DNA from: a virus
Strand: one strand, 5' to 3'
DNA length: 20,735 bases
Virus record (IMG/VR): IMGVR_UViG_3300042350_003734
Span: 1-20,735 of that record
The translations under genes were made by a program, and so were the position numbers. Of the stretch, positions 7,755-13,127 are shown in pieces; the first letter of the stretch is position 1; the number at the start of each line of letters is the position of its first letter. Below the pieces are notes generated by a model that was not told the origin of the DNA, did not search any database, and saw only the letters and a program-made list of their open reading frames with translations.

Positions 7755-8022
7755 TCTTGTCCTCCTTCTTCTCGCAAGCTTTGGTGATGGCTTCCTTGCC
7801 TTTGATGGCAAGCAAGGTGCCCAAGCTTCCGAGGATGTACTTGCTCATGTCGCTCAACAGGAAGAAGAACTGCTTGTCTGCAGGAGCGATCCCATTCATG
7901 GGCTGCGGGACAAACACGATGCTGAACATCGACAAGACCACCATCACCAGTACGGTGAGGCAGAAGGTCGTGGCGATCATCAGCTTGATCTTCGACTCAA
8001 CAGATTCGTTATCCCATCTCAT
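7747..8022 (-). CDS. Small two-TM membrane protein in the lysis cassette
   Basis: 91 aa. A charged N-terminus (MRWDNESVESKIK) is followed by a strong membrane segment (LMIATTFCLTVLVMVVLSMF, about 14-33). A second, shorter hydrophobic segment follows (YILGSLGTLLAIKG, about 62-75), and the tail is lysine/glutamate-rich (KACEKKEDKNA). GGGGAAG lies before the ATG, which overlaps the lipoprotein stop as ATGA. Its stop overlaps the holin start by 8 nt. Placement between a lipoprotein and a holin makes it a good candidate for a second holin or an antiholin. The sequence alone does not decide which. Confidence 0.78.
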   Translation of the reverse strand: MRWDNESVESKIKLMIATTFCLTVLVMVVLSMFSIVFVPQPMNGIAPADKQFFFLLSDMSKYILGSLGTLLAIKGKEAITKACEKKEDKNA

Positions 8023-8213
8023 CGCACTTCCCCTTTCGGCTCACCCTTCATGTCCTCTGGTTTGAGAAGCTGGTCGGGGCATTCCTGAGTAATGGCGCAA
8101 ACGGGACGCTTGCAGTCCTCGCGCTCCCAGTTCTTGGGGTTCATGCACGGGTAGCGGTAGTACTCGGGTGCGTCACACCCAGCCAGCAGCAAGACGAAGA
8201 TCAAAATCCGCAT
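8019..8213 (-). CDS. Small outer-membrane-type lipoprotein, possible o-spanin
   Basis: 64 aa. A very short hydrophobic signal, MRILIFVLLLAGC, ends in a lipobox (L-L-A-G-C), so the mature protein would begin at Cys13 with an acylated N-terminus. Position +2 is Asp, which in enterobacteria favours retention in the inner membrane, so outer-membrane sorting is not certain. The mature part reads YYRYPCMNPKNWEREDCKR and has further cysteines. This Y-Y-R-Y-P-C pattern is widespread in phage lipoproteins. Adjacent to holin and lysozyme it could act as an o-spanin that helps disrupt the outer membrane, but it lacks the proline-rich character of classic Rz1. GAGGATC lies upstream of the ATG. Confidence 0.78.
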   Translation of the reverse strand: MRILIFVLLLAGCDAPEYYRYPCMNPKNWEREDCKRPVCAITQECPDQLLKPEDMKGEPKGEVR

Positions 8214-8695
8214 GTCTTGATCCTCGCGCAGTGAACGATCCCGTAGGTCACAGCAACTGCCGCACCGCCAAGCACCACAAAGGCGATGACGGCAAGCACG
8301 ATGTTGTCGATCAGCTGGGAGAGCTTTCGCTTCCTCTGTCGCTCAGCCTCTGCGCTGCGGCGCAGTTCATCCCTGTCCTCCTGGTCCATCGCCTTGGCTC
8401 GCGCCGCGATAGCCTCCCAGGTGTCGGCGTGACCGCTGTAATAAAACAGTTCCTTGAGGTCTCGCTCGAAGTCAGCCTGCTGCTTGAGGGCAAGCTCGAT
8501 CTCAATGGCTTTGCCCATGTTCGAGCCGCCCTGCTTCTTCGCTTCCCTAACCGCTTTGGTAGCGGTGTGCTTGGCATCAAAGTACTTGCCGAGCAGCGGT
8601 CCCAGGCTTCTGACGTCGTCGATGGTCGCCGACGCCTTCTTGATCATTGATACGGCGGTTGATACCGCCGCCATCGCGGTAAACGGGTCTATCAC
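8201..8695 (-). CDS. Tail-anchored membrane protein of the lysis region
   Basis: 164 aa from a GTG at 8695, chosen because GGGAGGAC lies just upstream. A longer frame from 8737 adds an unlikely N-terminus. It begins MIDPFTAMAAVSTAVSMIKK, has a long charged helical body with a basic/acidic segment (E-D-R-D-E-L-R-R-S-A-E-A-E-R-Q-R-K-R-K, about 123-141), and ends with one membrane helix (NIVLAVIAFVVLGGAAVAVTY). Proteins with an M-I-D-P-x-T-A start, a K-E-L-x-x-x-Y or W-S-G motif and a C-terminal membrane helix are common in marine and soil phages next to a YYRYPC lipoprotein. It overlaps that lipoprotein gene by 13 nt. A spanin-like partnership is inference, and classic i-spanins are anchored at the N-terminus. 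Confidence 0.78.
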   Translation of the reverse strand: MIDPFTAMAAVSTAVSMIKKASATIDDVRSLGPLLGKYFDAKHTATKAVREAKKQGGSNMGKAIEIELALKQQADFERDLKELFYYSGHADTWEAIAARAKAMDQEDRDELRRSAEAERQRKRKLSQLIDNIVLAVIAFVVLGGAAVAVTYGIVHCARIKTCGF

Positions 8696-8783
8696 GGTGT
8701 CCTCCCTGAAGGTAATACCAACAGACAGCACACCCAATTGGGGCTTCTAGTGCCGCCCCTCCTCTCTATTTGTGAAATTCATC

Positions 8784-9047
8784 TCAGTGCAGCTTGGCTT
8801 GCTCGGCTGCGCGGTCAAACGACTCGATCAACAGGGCTGCAAGCCGCTCCAAATCCTTACCGGAGCCCATCTCCCGCAGGTCCACATCGACTTCAAAGCG
8901 GTGAACGGCGCCATACAGGCTCACAAGACCGGAAATCGTGACCAGGAAGGGGGCAATCGCCTCAGCCTCCGGGCTTTTGTAGCCCACATCCACAAATTTC
9001 AGGGGCTCAAACTGCCTCAAGTAGCCCTCAAGCTCACGATCAACCAT
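8784..9047 (-). CDS. Hypothetical phage protein (87 aa)
   Basis: The frame is open back to 9302, but the ATG at 9047 is preferred: GGAGGAG lies 4 nt before it, and the upstream extension is arginine/proline-rich and looks non-coding. The protein begins MVDRELEGYLRQFEPLKFVD, with a middle of alternating hydrophobic residues and a basic, alanine-rich C-terminus (FDRAAEQAKLH). I do not recognise a family. It lies between the small terminase and the lysis genes, separated by 88 nt from the first lysis gene and 295 nt from the terminase. Confidence 0.62.
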   Translation of the reverse strand: MVDRELEGYLRQFEPLKFVDVGYKSPEAEAIAPFLVTISGLVSLYGAVHRFEVDVDLREMGSGKDLERLAALLIESFDRAAEQAKLH

Positions 9048-9342
9048 CCAACTCCTCCAATTTCTGTGCGCTTTAAGGCTGATATGCACAAAATTTTGCG
9101 AAAAACGAACATGTACCCCTCTCCAGGGGGGCGTCTTGGTCCGCATGGGGGTGCCAAAGTTATCGTCAGGCGATAAACCGGCTAACTTCGCTACAAAAAG
9201 GCGCCCAGTGCGTGTGGGGATGGGTATGTGGTGGGTCCCAACCCCGCCGCCTCGCGCGCTCGCGGGTCCGCGTGGGGGTGCCCGCGACTCCGCGCACGAC
9301 AACGCGCGCGTTTACGCCCTGTCCGACAGCTGTTGCCGCTGT
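9048..9342. other. Non-coding stretch between small terminase and the next gene
   Basis: No convincing gene is seen on either strand in these 295 bases. Visible elements are a self-complementary CAAAATTTTG (9089-9098), a CCCCT/AGGGG hairpin (9116-9129), and a perfect TTATCG/CGATAA inverted repeat around TCAGG (9160-9176). A very GC-rich, CG-repeat-rich part spans 9238-9312. One ACAGCTGT copy lies at 9326 just inside the region. Its place beside the terminase small-subunit gene makes a packaging-start or cohesive-end site possible, though nothing proves this. Confidence 0.4.
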
Positions 9343-10020
9343 TCAGCCTGGGAGCAGAGGACCGGACTCAGTGCCCGGTCGACTCCCCAGCACTGGCGCG
9401 GGGTTGCAGTCGATTGTGGGCGGCTGACTGTGGGTAGAGCGGATGCCAATGTTGAAGATGACGTTCGTCTTGGCGGTGTCGCCCTGGTAATCGCCCCACT
9501 TCGTCGGCTTGAGCTTGCTGGCAACCCACTTGCGGGCGTCCACGCGCAGCCGTGCTGCCTGGATTTCCTCCATGCTGCCAGTGGCGGCTTCGTCGGCGAT
9601 GTCGACGATCTCATCAGCCAGGGAATCGGCGCGGTCGTCGTGTGCGCGCGCGTACCGCTCCCGGAAGTCCTTCCTTTCCCGTAACCACCGATAGACAGTG
9701 TCGAGCCCTCGATGCTCCAGTCTGCAGTAGCTGCGCAGTGATCTCCCCTCTGCGATCCAGGCGCAGATGCGATCTGCCTCTTCGTCTGTGTATTCGCTTG
9801 GTCTGCCCATGACAGCTGTTTGGGTGCTGTTTTCTTCCCCTACGCTTTGCACAGCTGTTGCCTGCTGTTGTGCCAGCTGTAGCTGCTCATGGGCGTTTTT
9901 CTCAGCCAGGGCGACTTCCTGCAGCGCCTGATCCCTTGCTGCGTCCTTTTGCTGGCGCTTCTTCTCTGCTGCCCTTTTCCTGGCAGCTTCGCGCTCTTGG
10001 CGTTCTTGCTCTTCGTTCAT
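9343..10020 (-). CDS. Terminase small subunit (Sf6-type)
   Basis: 225 aa from the ATG at 10020, which overlaps the upstream stop as ATGA. The C-terminal two thirds hold the small-terminase domain: GRPSEYTDEEADRICAWIAE, then S-L-R-S-Y-C with a helix-turn-helix-like D-T-V-Y-R-W-L. After that come R-E-R-Y-A-R-A-H-D-D-R-A-D, E-I-V-D-I-A-D-E and A-R-L-R-V-D-A-R-K-W-x-A-S-K-L-K-P-T-K-W-G-D. These signatures match the Shigella phage Sf6 gp1 family, which binds the packaging site and feeds DNA to the large subunit. The first about 70 residues are an extra Gln/Glu/Ala/Lys-rich coiled coil, absent from typical members that begin near MGRPSEY. An internal start at that methionine is possible. Confidence 0.88.
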   Translation of the reverse strand: MNEEQERQEREAARKRAAEKKRQQKDAARDQALQEVALAEKNAHEQLQLAQQQATAVQSVGEENSTQTAVMGRPSEYTDEEADRICAWIAEGRSLRSYCRLEHRGLDTVYRWLRERKDFRERYARAHDDRADSLADEIVDIADEAATGSMEEIQAARLRVDARKWVASKLKPTKWGDYQGDTAKTNVIFNIGIRSTHSQPPTIDCNPAPVLGSRPGTESGPLLPG

Positions 10021-10250
10021 CGGTATCTCGCGGTCTTGGCGGCGATCTTCTGGGGCTGGGCGACGAACTGCTTGCCCTTGGCTTTCCCTTCCCTCTTCGC
10101 CTTTGTCGTCGCGGCGTACTCGGCGGGCGTCAATGCTTTGATCGCCTTCTCTGGCAGGTAGCGCTCGCCCGTCTGGCTGCTTGGCTTGCCGGACTTGGTG
10201 CGCCACTTCTGCTCTGTCCAGTCCTTCAGGCTCTTCTGGGGCGCTTTCAC
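10017..10250 (-). CDS. Small basic conserved protein (DUF5872-like, 77 aa)
   Basis: Starts at a GTG (10250) that overlaps the upstream stop as GTGA. The sequence begins MKAPQKSLKDWTEQKWRTKS and continues G-E-R-Y-L-P-E-K-A-I-K-A-L-T-P-A-E-Y-A-A-T-T-x-A-K-R, then a lysine-rich end (KGKQFVAQPQKIAAKT). The K-S-L-K-x-W-T-x-Q-K-W-R-T-K-S-G-K-P and Y-L-P-E-K-A-I-K-A-L signatures match a family widespread in phages and algal viruses, which I recall as DUF5872. The function is unknown. High positive charge suggests nucleic-acid binding. It is the gene just upstream of small terminase. Confidence 0.8.
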   Translation of the reverse strand: MKAPQKSLKDWTEQKWRTKSGKPSSQTGERYLPEKAIKALTPAEYAATTKAKREGKAKGKQFVAQPQKIAAKTARYR

Positions 10251-10423
10251 TTGTAGCCCCCGCCCTTTTCCTTGTACTGCTTTGCCAGCAGTTGCGCCTT
10301 GCGGGCGCTCCACTGCCCTGCGGCGGTCCCCTGAACAGCCTGCGCCTTGATCTTGTTGAACAGCTGTTTGCGCATCTCGGGCTTGGTGTAGTTCCCGGCG
10401 GCGTTCACGGTCGACTTCTTCAC
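10247..10423 (-). CDS. Small basic protein with a KKSTVNAAGNYTKP start (58 aa)
   Basis: A 58-aa frame too short for most ORF filters. It begins at a GTG (10423-10421), reads KKSTVNAAGNYTKPEMRKQL, then G-Q-W-S-A-R-K-A-Q-L-L-A-K-Q-Y-K, and ends GGGYK. The same motifs recur in small basic proteins next to the KSLKDWT family in many phages, which supports a true gene. Its start overlaps the stop of a 25-codon frame and its stop overlaps the next GTG, so the cluster is translationally coupled. The function is unknown. One ACAGCTGT palindrome lies within it at 10360. Confidence 0.72.
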   Translation of the reverse strand: MKKSTVNAAGNYTKPEMRKQLFNKIKAQAVQGTAAGQWSARKAQLLAKQYKEKGGGYK

Positions 10424-10497
10424 GGCTTGATCTTCGCTGCCAGCGCCTCAAGGGCTGCTGCAATGGACGCGCGGATGATCGTCAGCCAGCCCTTCAC
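10420..10497 (-). CDS. Mini-ORF, 25-aa amphipathic peptide
   Basis: A GTG (10497-10495) three bases after the preceding stop opens a frame reading MKGWLTIIRASIAAALEALA before ending KIKP. Its stop overlaps the next GTG as GTGA. The peptide would form one amphipathic or weakly membrane-seeking helix. The exact stop-start coupling on both sides supports translation. It may only serve to carry ribosomes to the next gene. Confidence 0.4.
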   Translation of the reverse strand: MKGWLTIIRASIAAALEALAAKIKP

Positions 10498-10500
10498 GGG

Positions 10501-10641
10501 TTAGCCGCCCTTCATGCACTTGCCAGCCTTGGCGCAGGCAGCGGCGTTCTTGCAGCCAGAGCAGGGCTTGAACTTGCCAATGGGACCGCCCTTTGCGTAC
10601 CCCTTGACGGCTTTCACTGGGACCTTCACTGCTTTCTTCAT
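10501..10641 (-). CDS. Small Cys-rich basic protein, first gene of the late block (46 aa)
   Basis: AAGGAG lies 7 nt before the ATG at 10641. The protein reads MKKAVKVPVKAVKGYAKGGP, then a cysteine cluster C-S-G-C-x5-C-x5-C with lysines between (about 27-43), and ends KGG. The C-x2-C-x5-C-x5-C arrangement could bind zinc or another metal, and the lysine-rich rest could bind nucleic acid. I know of similar G-x-x-x-K-C-x-x-C small proteins in phages but not their role. It is the first gene after the divergent control region. Confidence 0.65.
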   Translation of the reverse strand: MKKAVKVPVKAVKGYAKGGPIGKFKPCSGCKNAAACAKAGKCMKGG

Positions 10642-10700
10642 GGTTTCACTCCTTGTTTCACTCTTGATGTTGCAAAGAAACAACTGTTCGACATCTGTTG

Positions 10701-10716
10701 AATACCGTTTGGTATT
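10701..10716. promoter_or_regulatory. Inverted repeat, probable operator
   Basis: AATACC-GTTT-GGTATT is a perfect 6-bp inverted repeat with a 4-base spacer. Its right end overlaps the first two bases of the TTGACA box of the plus-strand promoter. A further AATACCG half lies at 10727-10733 inside the promoter spacer. Placement over a promoter in a divergent region suits a repressor or activator site. The binding protein is unknown. Confidence 0.55.
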
Positions 10717-10743
10717 GACATGCAGCAATACCGAACGATAAGA
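10715..10743 (+). promoter_or_regulatory. Sigma-70-like promoter for the plus-strand operon
   Basis: TTGACA at 10715-10720 is a perfect -35 box. A candidate -10 box GATAAG (10737-10742) follows after 16 bases, and ATAAGA after 17 bases is the alternative. Transcription would start near 10750 and run through about 300 nt of leader to the first gene at 11048. The AT-rich patch stands out in GC-rich surroundings. Confidence 0.65.
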
Positions 10744-11047
10744 TTCGGGTGTCGGTGATGTTCTTTGTGTCTGTTGTCCCCGCCACCGACGCGACTGGGG
10801 ACTGGGTTCCAGGCGACCGAGCAATGTCCTGGTGGGCGAGAGTCGGTTTGGTCCCGGCAAGACGCCAGAGACGGTGAGCTAACCCGACCGTAAAGAGCGC
10901 TCGACCAGCCCGCCGGAAATCCCACCGTCCCAGCCGATCTTCTGACCCGGCTGCAACAGGGTTTCAGACCTTGCCCACCGTGGTGGGTAAGTGCGGACGC
11001 CCTGTCCTACCGAGCGTTGGCGGTTCCCAGCGCATGAAAGGCTCTCA
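10744..11047 (+). ncRNA. Structured leader or non-coding RNA candidate
   Basis: Three hundred bases without a plausible gene, GC-rich and full of inverted repeats. CCAGG 10809-10813 pairs with CCTGG 10828-10832. GTCGGTT 10842-10848 pairs with AACCCGAC 10881-10888 with one bulge. The next pairs are ACGGT 10871-10875 with ACCGT 10887-10891 (alternative to the former) and CAGCCG 10931-10936 with CGGCTG 10948-10953. CTTGCCCACC 10970-10979 pairs with GGTGGGTAAG 10982-10991, and a GGAC/GTCC hairpin follows near 10995-11007. The mutually exclusive pairings near 10871-10891 would suit a switch. I do not recognise a known RNA class, and no tRNA fold is evident. It may be a leader controlling the operon. 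Confidence 0.45.
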
Positions 11048-11146
11048 ATGCTTTCCTTCCTGCTGGTTCTGATGTCCGTCTTCACGGCTCTGGTGCTGTT
11101 CAGCGCCGCTGCAGCCGCCCTCTGCCCCTCTTACGTCAAGGAGTGA
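11048..11146 (+). CDS. Short membrane peptide, first gene of the plus operon (32 aa)
   Basis: ATG at 11048 preceded by AAAGG. The peptide begins MLSFLLVLMSVFTALVLFSA and ends CPSYVKE, so it is almost entirely one hydrophobic helix with a short polar C-terminus. Its stop lies within the GAGTGA that also serves as the ribosome site of the next gene. No family is recognisable at this length. A membrane anchor or regulatory leader peptide are both possible. Confidence 0.5.
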   Translation: MLSFLLVLMSVFTALVLFSAAAAALCPSYVKE

Positions 11147-11148
11147 AC

Positions 11149-11499
11149 ATGACCACTGCAATCGACCTGTCCGGCTTCTACGGGACCGACAACTACTACC
11201 GCCACCCCTTCACCCGCTCGGTCTACACCGACGGCGTCAAGTACTTCGCCGAGCAGGCGGGTGCCTACTGGTTCCTGGACATCGTCCTGACCGAGTGGGA
11301 CGCCCTGGTGCGCCGCGAGGGGTTCCTGACCATTGACCTGAAGGTCAGCCGCAACAGCGCGGTGATCGAGGTCTCGGACGGCAACGGCTCTTACACCAAG
11401 CCGCGTCTGGTGGACTTCACCGACTGCCCGGACGGTGACTACCGCTTCTTCTTCGTCGCAGGCGAGCCCTGCGTTCTCATGCTTGCCTCGGAGTACTGA
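11149..11499 (+). CDS. DUF6876-like phage protein (116 aa)
   Basis: The ATG at 11149 is chosen over the GTG at 11143 because AAGGAG lies at the right distance. The protein contains F-Y-G-T-D-N-Y-Y-R-H-P-F, then Y-T-D-G-V-K-Y-F-A-E-Q-A-G-A-Y-W-F-L-D. Further on are W-D-A-L-V-R-R-E-G-F-L-T-I-D-L and V-D-F-T-D-C-P-D-G-D-Y, and it ends L-M-L-A-S-E-Y. This G-T-x-N-Y-Y-R-H and Y-T-D-G-V-K-x-x-A-E-x-A-G-A-Y-W-x-L-D pattern matches DUF6876, found in phages, plasmids and accessory regions. Its biochemical role is not established. It is cytosolic by sequence. Confidence 0.85.
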   Translation: MTTAIDLSGFYGTDNYYRHPFTRSVYTDGVKYFAEQAGAYWFLDIVLTEWDALVRREGFLTIDLKVSRNSAVIEVSDGNGSYTKPRLVDFTDCPDGDYRFFFVAGEPCVLMLASEY

Positions 11500-11501
11500 C
11501 C

Positions 11502-11720
11502 ATGAAAATCATCATCGCCATCAAGACTGTGTACGGCAACCAGTCGATCTACCCCGTGTGCGACAACGCCAAGCTGTTCGCCGAAATTGCCGGGACCAAG
11601 ACGCTCACCAAGCAGGCGATCCAAAAGATCATGGCGCTTGGCGTCACGGTTGAACTGGACAAGACGCCTTCCCTTGAGGAGGCGCTGGGCATGTTCACTG
11701 GTCAGGGGGCGCTCGCATGA
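11502..11720 (+). CDS. Conserved small phage protein (72 aa)
   Basis: 72 aa beginning MKIIIAIKTVYGNQSIYPVC, followed by A-K-L-F-A-E-I-A-G-T-K-T-L-T-K and an I-M-A-L-G-V-T-V-E segment. This start, with T-V-Y-G-N-x-x-I-Y-P-V-C and A-G-T-K-T-L-T, recurs in small proteins next to DUF6876-type genes in phages and mobile elements. The compact alpha/beta layout has no catalytic motif that I can see. It lies 2 nt after the DUF6876-like gene and overlaps the next as ATGA. Confidence 0.78.
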   Translation: MKIIIAIKTVYGNQSIYPVCDNAKLFAEIAGTKTLTKQAIQKIMALGVTVELDKTPSLEEALGMFTGQGALA

Positions 11721-11869
11721 ACGCCGCCCAGTCAATCACCCGCATTTTGCGTCGCCGCGAACAATACCGTTTGCTGCGTTTCATTGCTGAACAGCTGTTT
11801 ACGGCTGTCCAGTTCGTTCTCGCCGCAGCGCTGATCTACGCGCTGCTGGTTCTTGGTCTCGCCCTTTGA
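11717..11869 (+). CDS. Single-TM small protein (50 aa)
   Basis: Starts at an ATG overlapping the previous stop as ATGA. The N-terminal half is basic (MNAAQSITRILRRREQYRLL) and the C-terminal half is one membrane helix (AVQFVLAAALIYALLVLGLAL). The positive-inside rule puts the N-terminus in the cytoplasm. It lies 12 nt before the AAA+ ATPase start, so it could tether part of that machinery to the membrane, but no direct evidence shows this. It contains one ACAGCTGT (11791-11798). Confidence 0.6.
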   Translation: MNAAQSITRILRRREQYRLLRFIAEQLFTAVQFVLAAALIYALLVLGLAL

Positions 11870-11881
11870 TTGGAGGTCATC

Positions 11882-13114
11882 ATGGAAATTCAGCATCTCT
11901 CGAAGCCGCAACTCAACGAAGTCCTGCGCCGGGTCACCGGCAAGGGGCGAGACATGGCTCGCAACTCCAAGGAGGATTACCTCGACGCCCTGGCGTCGTG
12001 TTCCGCCGAGTCGGTCACCAGCGCGGTCCAGTCCCTGGGGCTGATCGCTGGCTCCTGGGCGGTCCAGGCTGCTGCTCCCGCGCCAGCTGTTGAACAGCTG
12101 CCCGAGATCAAGCCGGTCCGGGTCGCAACCCTGGGTCAGATTTTCGGAGTCCGGGGCAAGCTTGCCTCGACCGAGATCGAGGTCTGGAATGACCCGGCTG
12201 CTCCGACCCTGGACCCGCTCTACAAGTTCGACATCGACGCCCTGCACTCCGCTGCAGTCGCGATCAAGCGCGGTCGCAACGTCTGGCTGGCTGGTCCTGC
12301 TGGCACTGGCAAGACCGAGTTCGTCAAGAACCTCTGCGCGGGTCTCGGTCGCGCCTTCATCCGGATCAGCTTCGACTCCGGCGCTGAGCGCTATGAGTTC
12401 ATCGGCGGCGAGCGCGTCAAGAACGGCTCCACCGTCTACCAGGAAGGCGTCGTGCTTCGCGGCATGCAGCGCCCTGGTGCGGTGATCCTGCTCGATGAGG
12501 TCAGCTTCGCCCGCCCCGAGTACCTCTCAGCCCTCCACGCTCCCCTAGAGCCGGACGGTGCTGTCACGGTGCCCGAGACCGGGCAGGTGATCCGCAAGGC
12601 TCCCGGCGTCTGCTTCTTCGCTGCCGACAACTCGAACGGTCGCGGAGACTTCTCTGGCATGTACGTCGGCATTCGCGAGCAGAACGTTGCGTTCGTCAAC
12701 CGCTTCGCCAAGACCCTGGTCTTCAGCTACCTGAAGCCCGAGCTTGAGTCGAAGGTGATTGCCGCGCGCTCTGGCTGCACAGTCGAGCTTGCGGAGGTGA
12801 TCGTCAGCTTCCTCACCGTCTGCCGTCAGGCTGGCGATCAGGCTCAGCTTGATCACATTCCGACCCTGCGCGAGGCGTTCTACCTCGCCGAGGGGCTGAC
12901 CGACGGTCAGGAGTACCGCAAGGCGTTCGAGGAGACGATGGTCAACCGCGCCTCTCCCGAGTCTGCAGAGGTCCTGCAGCAAATCTGGAGGGCGAACGTC
13001 TCGGACGTTGCCATCGAACGGGCTCTCAACCCGCAGAAGTACAGCAACGCCCCTGCTGCCGACCCCGGCTGGTCGAACATGACCAGCGACGGCGAAATGT
13101 CACTGGCTGCTTAA
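11882..13114 (+). CDS. MoxR/CobS-like AAA+ ATPase
   Basis: 410 aa from the ATG at 11882, with GGAGGTCATC before it. Residues 1-60 form a helical N-terminus with a possible SAP-like fold (LSKPQLNEVLRRVTGK). The AAA+ core spans about 118-360: Walker A GPAGTGKT (138-145), Walker B VILLDE (201-206), sensor-1 Asn250 in FAADN and an arginine-finger region in FVNRFAK (271-277). The pattern D-S-G-A-E-R-Y-E-F-I-G-G-E-R-V-K and P-E-Y-L-S-A-L-H-A-P-L-E-P matches the MoxR/CobS branch (AAA_5). Such ATPases act as chaperones that remodel VWA-domain partners, and one is encoded 13 nt downstream. Cobalt chelation as in CobS is unlikely here since no other cobalamin genes are seen. Confidence 0.88.
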   Translation: MEIQHLSKPQLNEVLRRVTGKGRDMARNSKEDYLDALASCSAESVTSAVQSLGLIAGSWAVQAAAPAPAVEQLPEIKPVRVATLGQIFGVRGKLASTEIEVWNDPAAPTLDPLYKFDIDALHSAAVAIKRGRNVWLAGPAGTGKTEFVKNLCAGLGRAFIRISFDSGAERYEFIGGERVKNGSTVYQEGVVLRGMQRPGAVILLDEVSFARPEYLSALHAPLEPDGAVTVPETGQVIRKAPGVCFFAADNSNGRGDFSGMYVGIREQNVAFVNRFAKTLVFSYLKPELESKVIAARSGCTVELAEVIVSFLTVCRQAGDQAQLDHIPTLREAFYLAEGLTDGQEYRKAFEETMVNRASPESAEVLQQIWRANVSDVAIERALNPQKYSNAPAADPGWSNMTSDGEMSLAA

Positions 13115-13127
13115 CCTGGAGGTCAAC

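Noticed and set aside
9180-9205. Possible minus-strand terminator with TTTTT near 9197-9201
   Set aside because: The bases before the T-tract (GGCGCC) do not form a stable stem of useful length.
9048-9302. N-terminal extension of the 87-aa gene up to 9302
   Set aside because: The extension is Arg/Pro/Gly-rich and repeat-like, and the ATG at 9047 has an excellent ribosome site.
10638-11085. Minus-strand frames of 68 and 95 codons in the control region
   Set aside because: Composition is irregular, no ribosome sites are present, and they run through hairpins and the promoter. Non-coding is more likely.
10701-11773. AATACCGTTTG at both 10701 and 11763 as a regulatory repeat
   Set aside because: The shared part is short, AATACCG occurs several more times in the window at about the chance rate, and the second copy is within a coding region.
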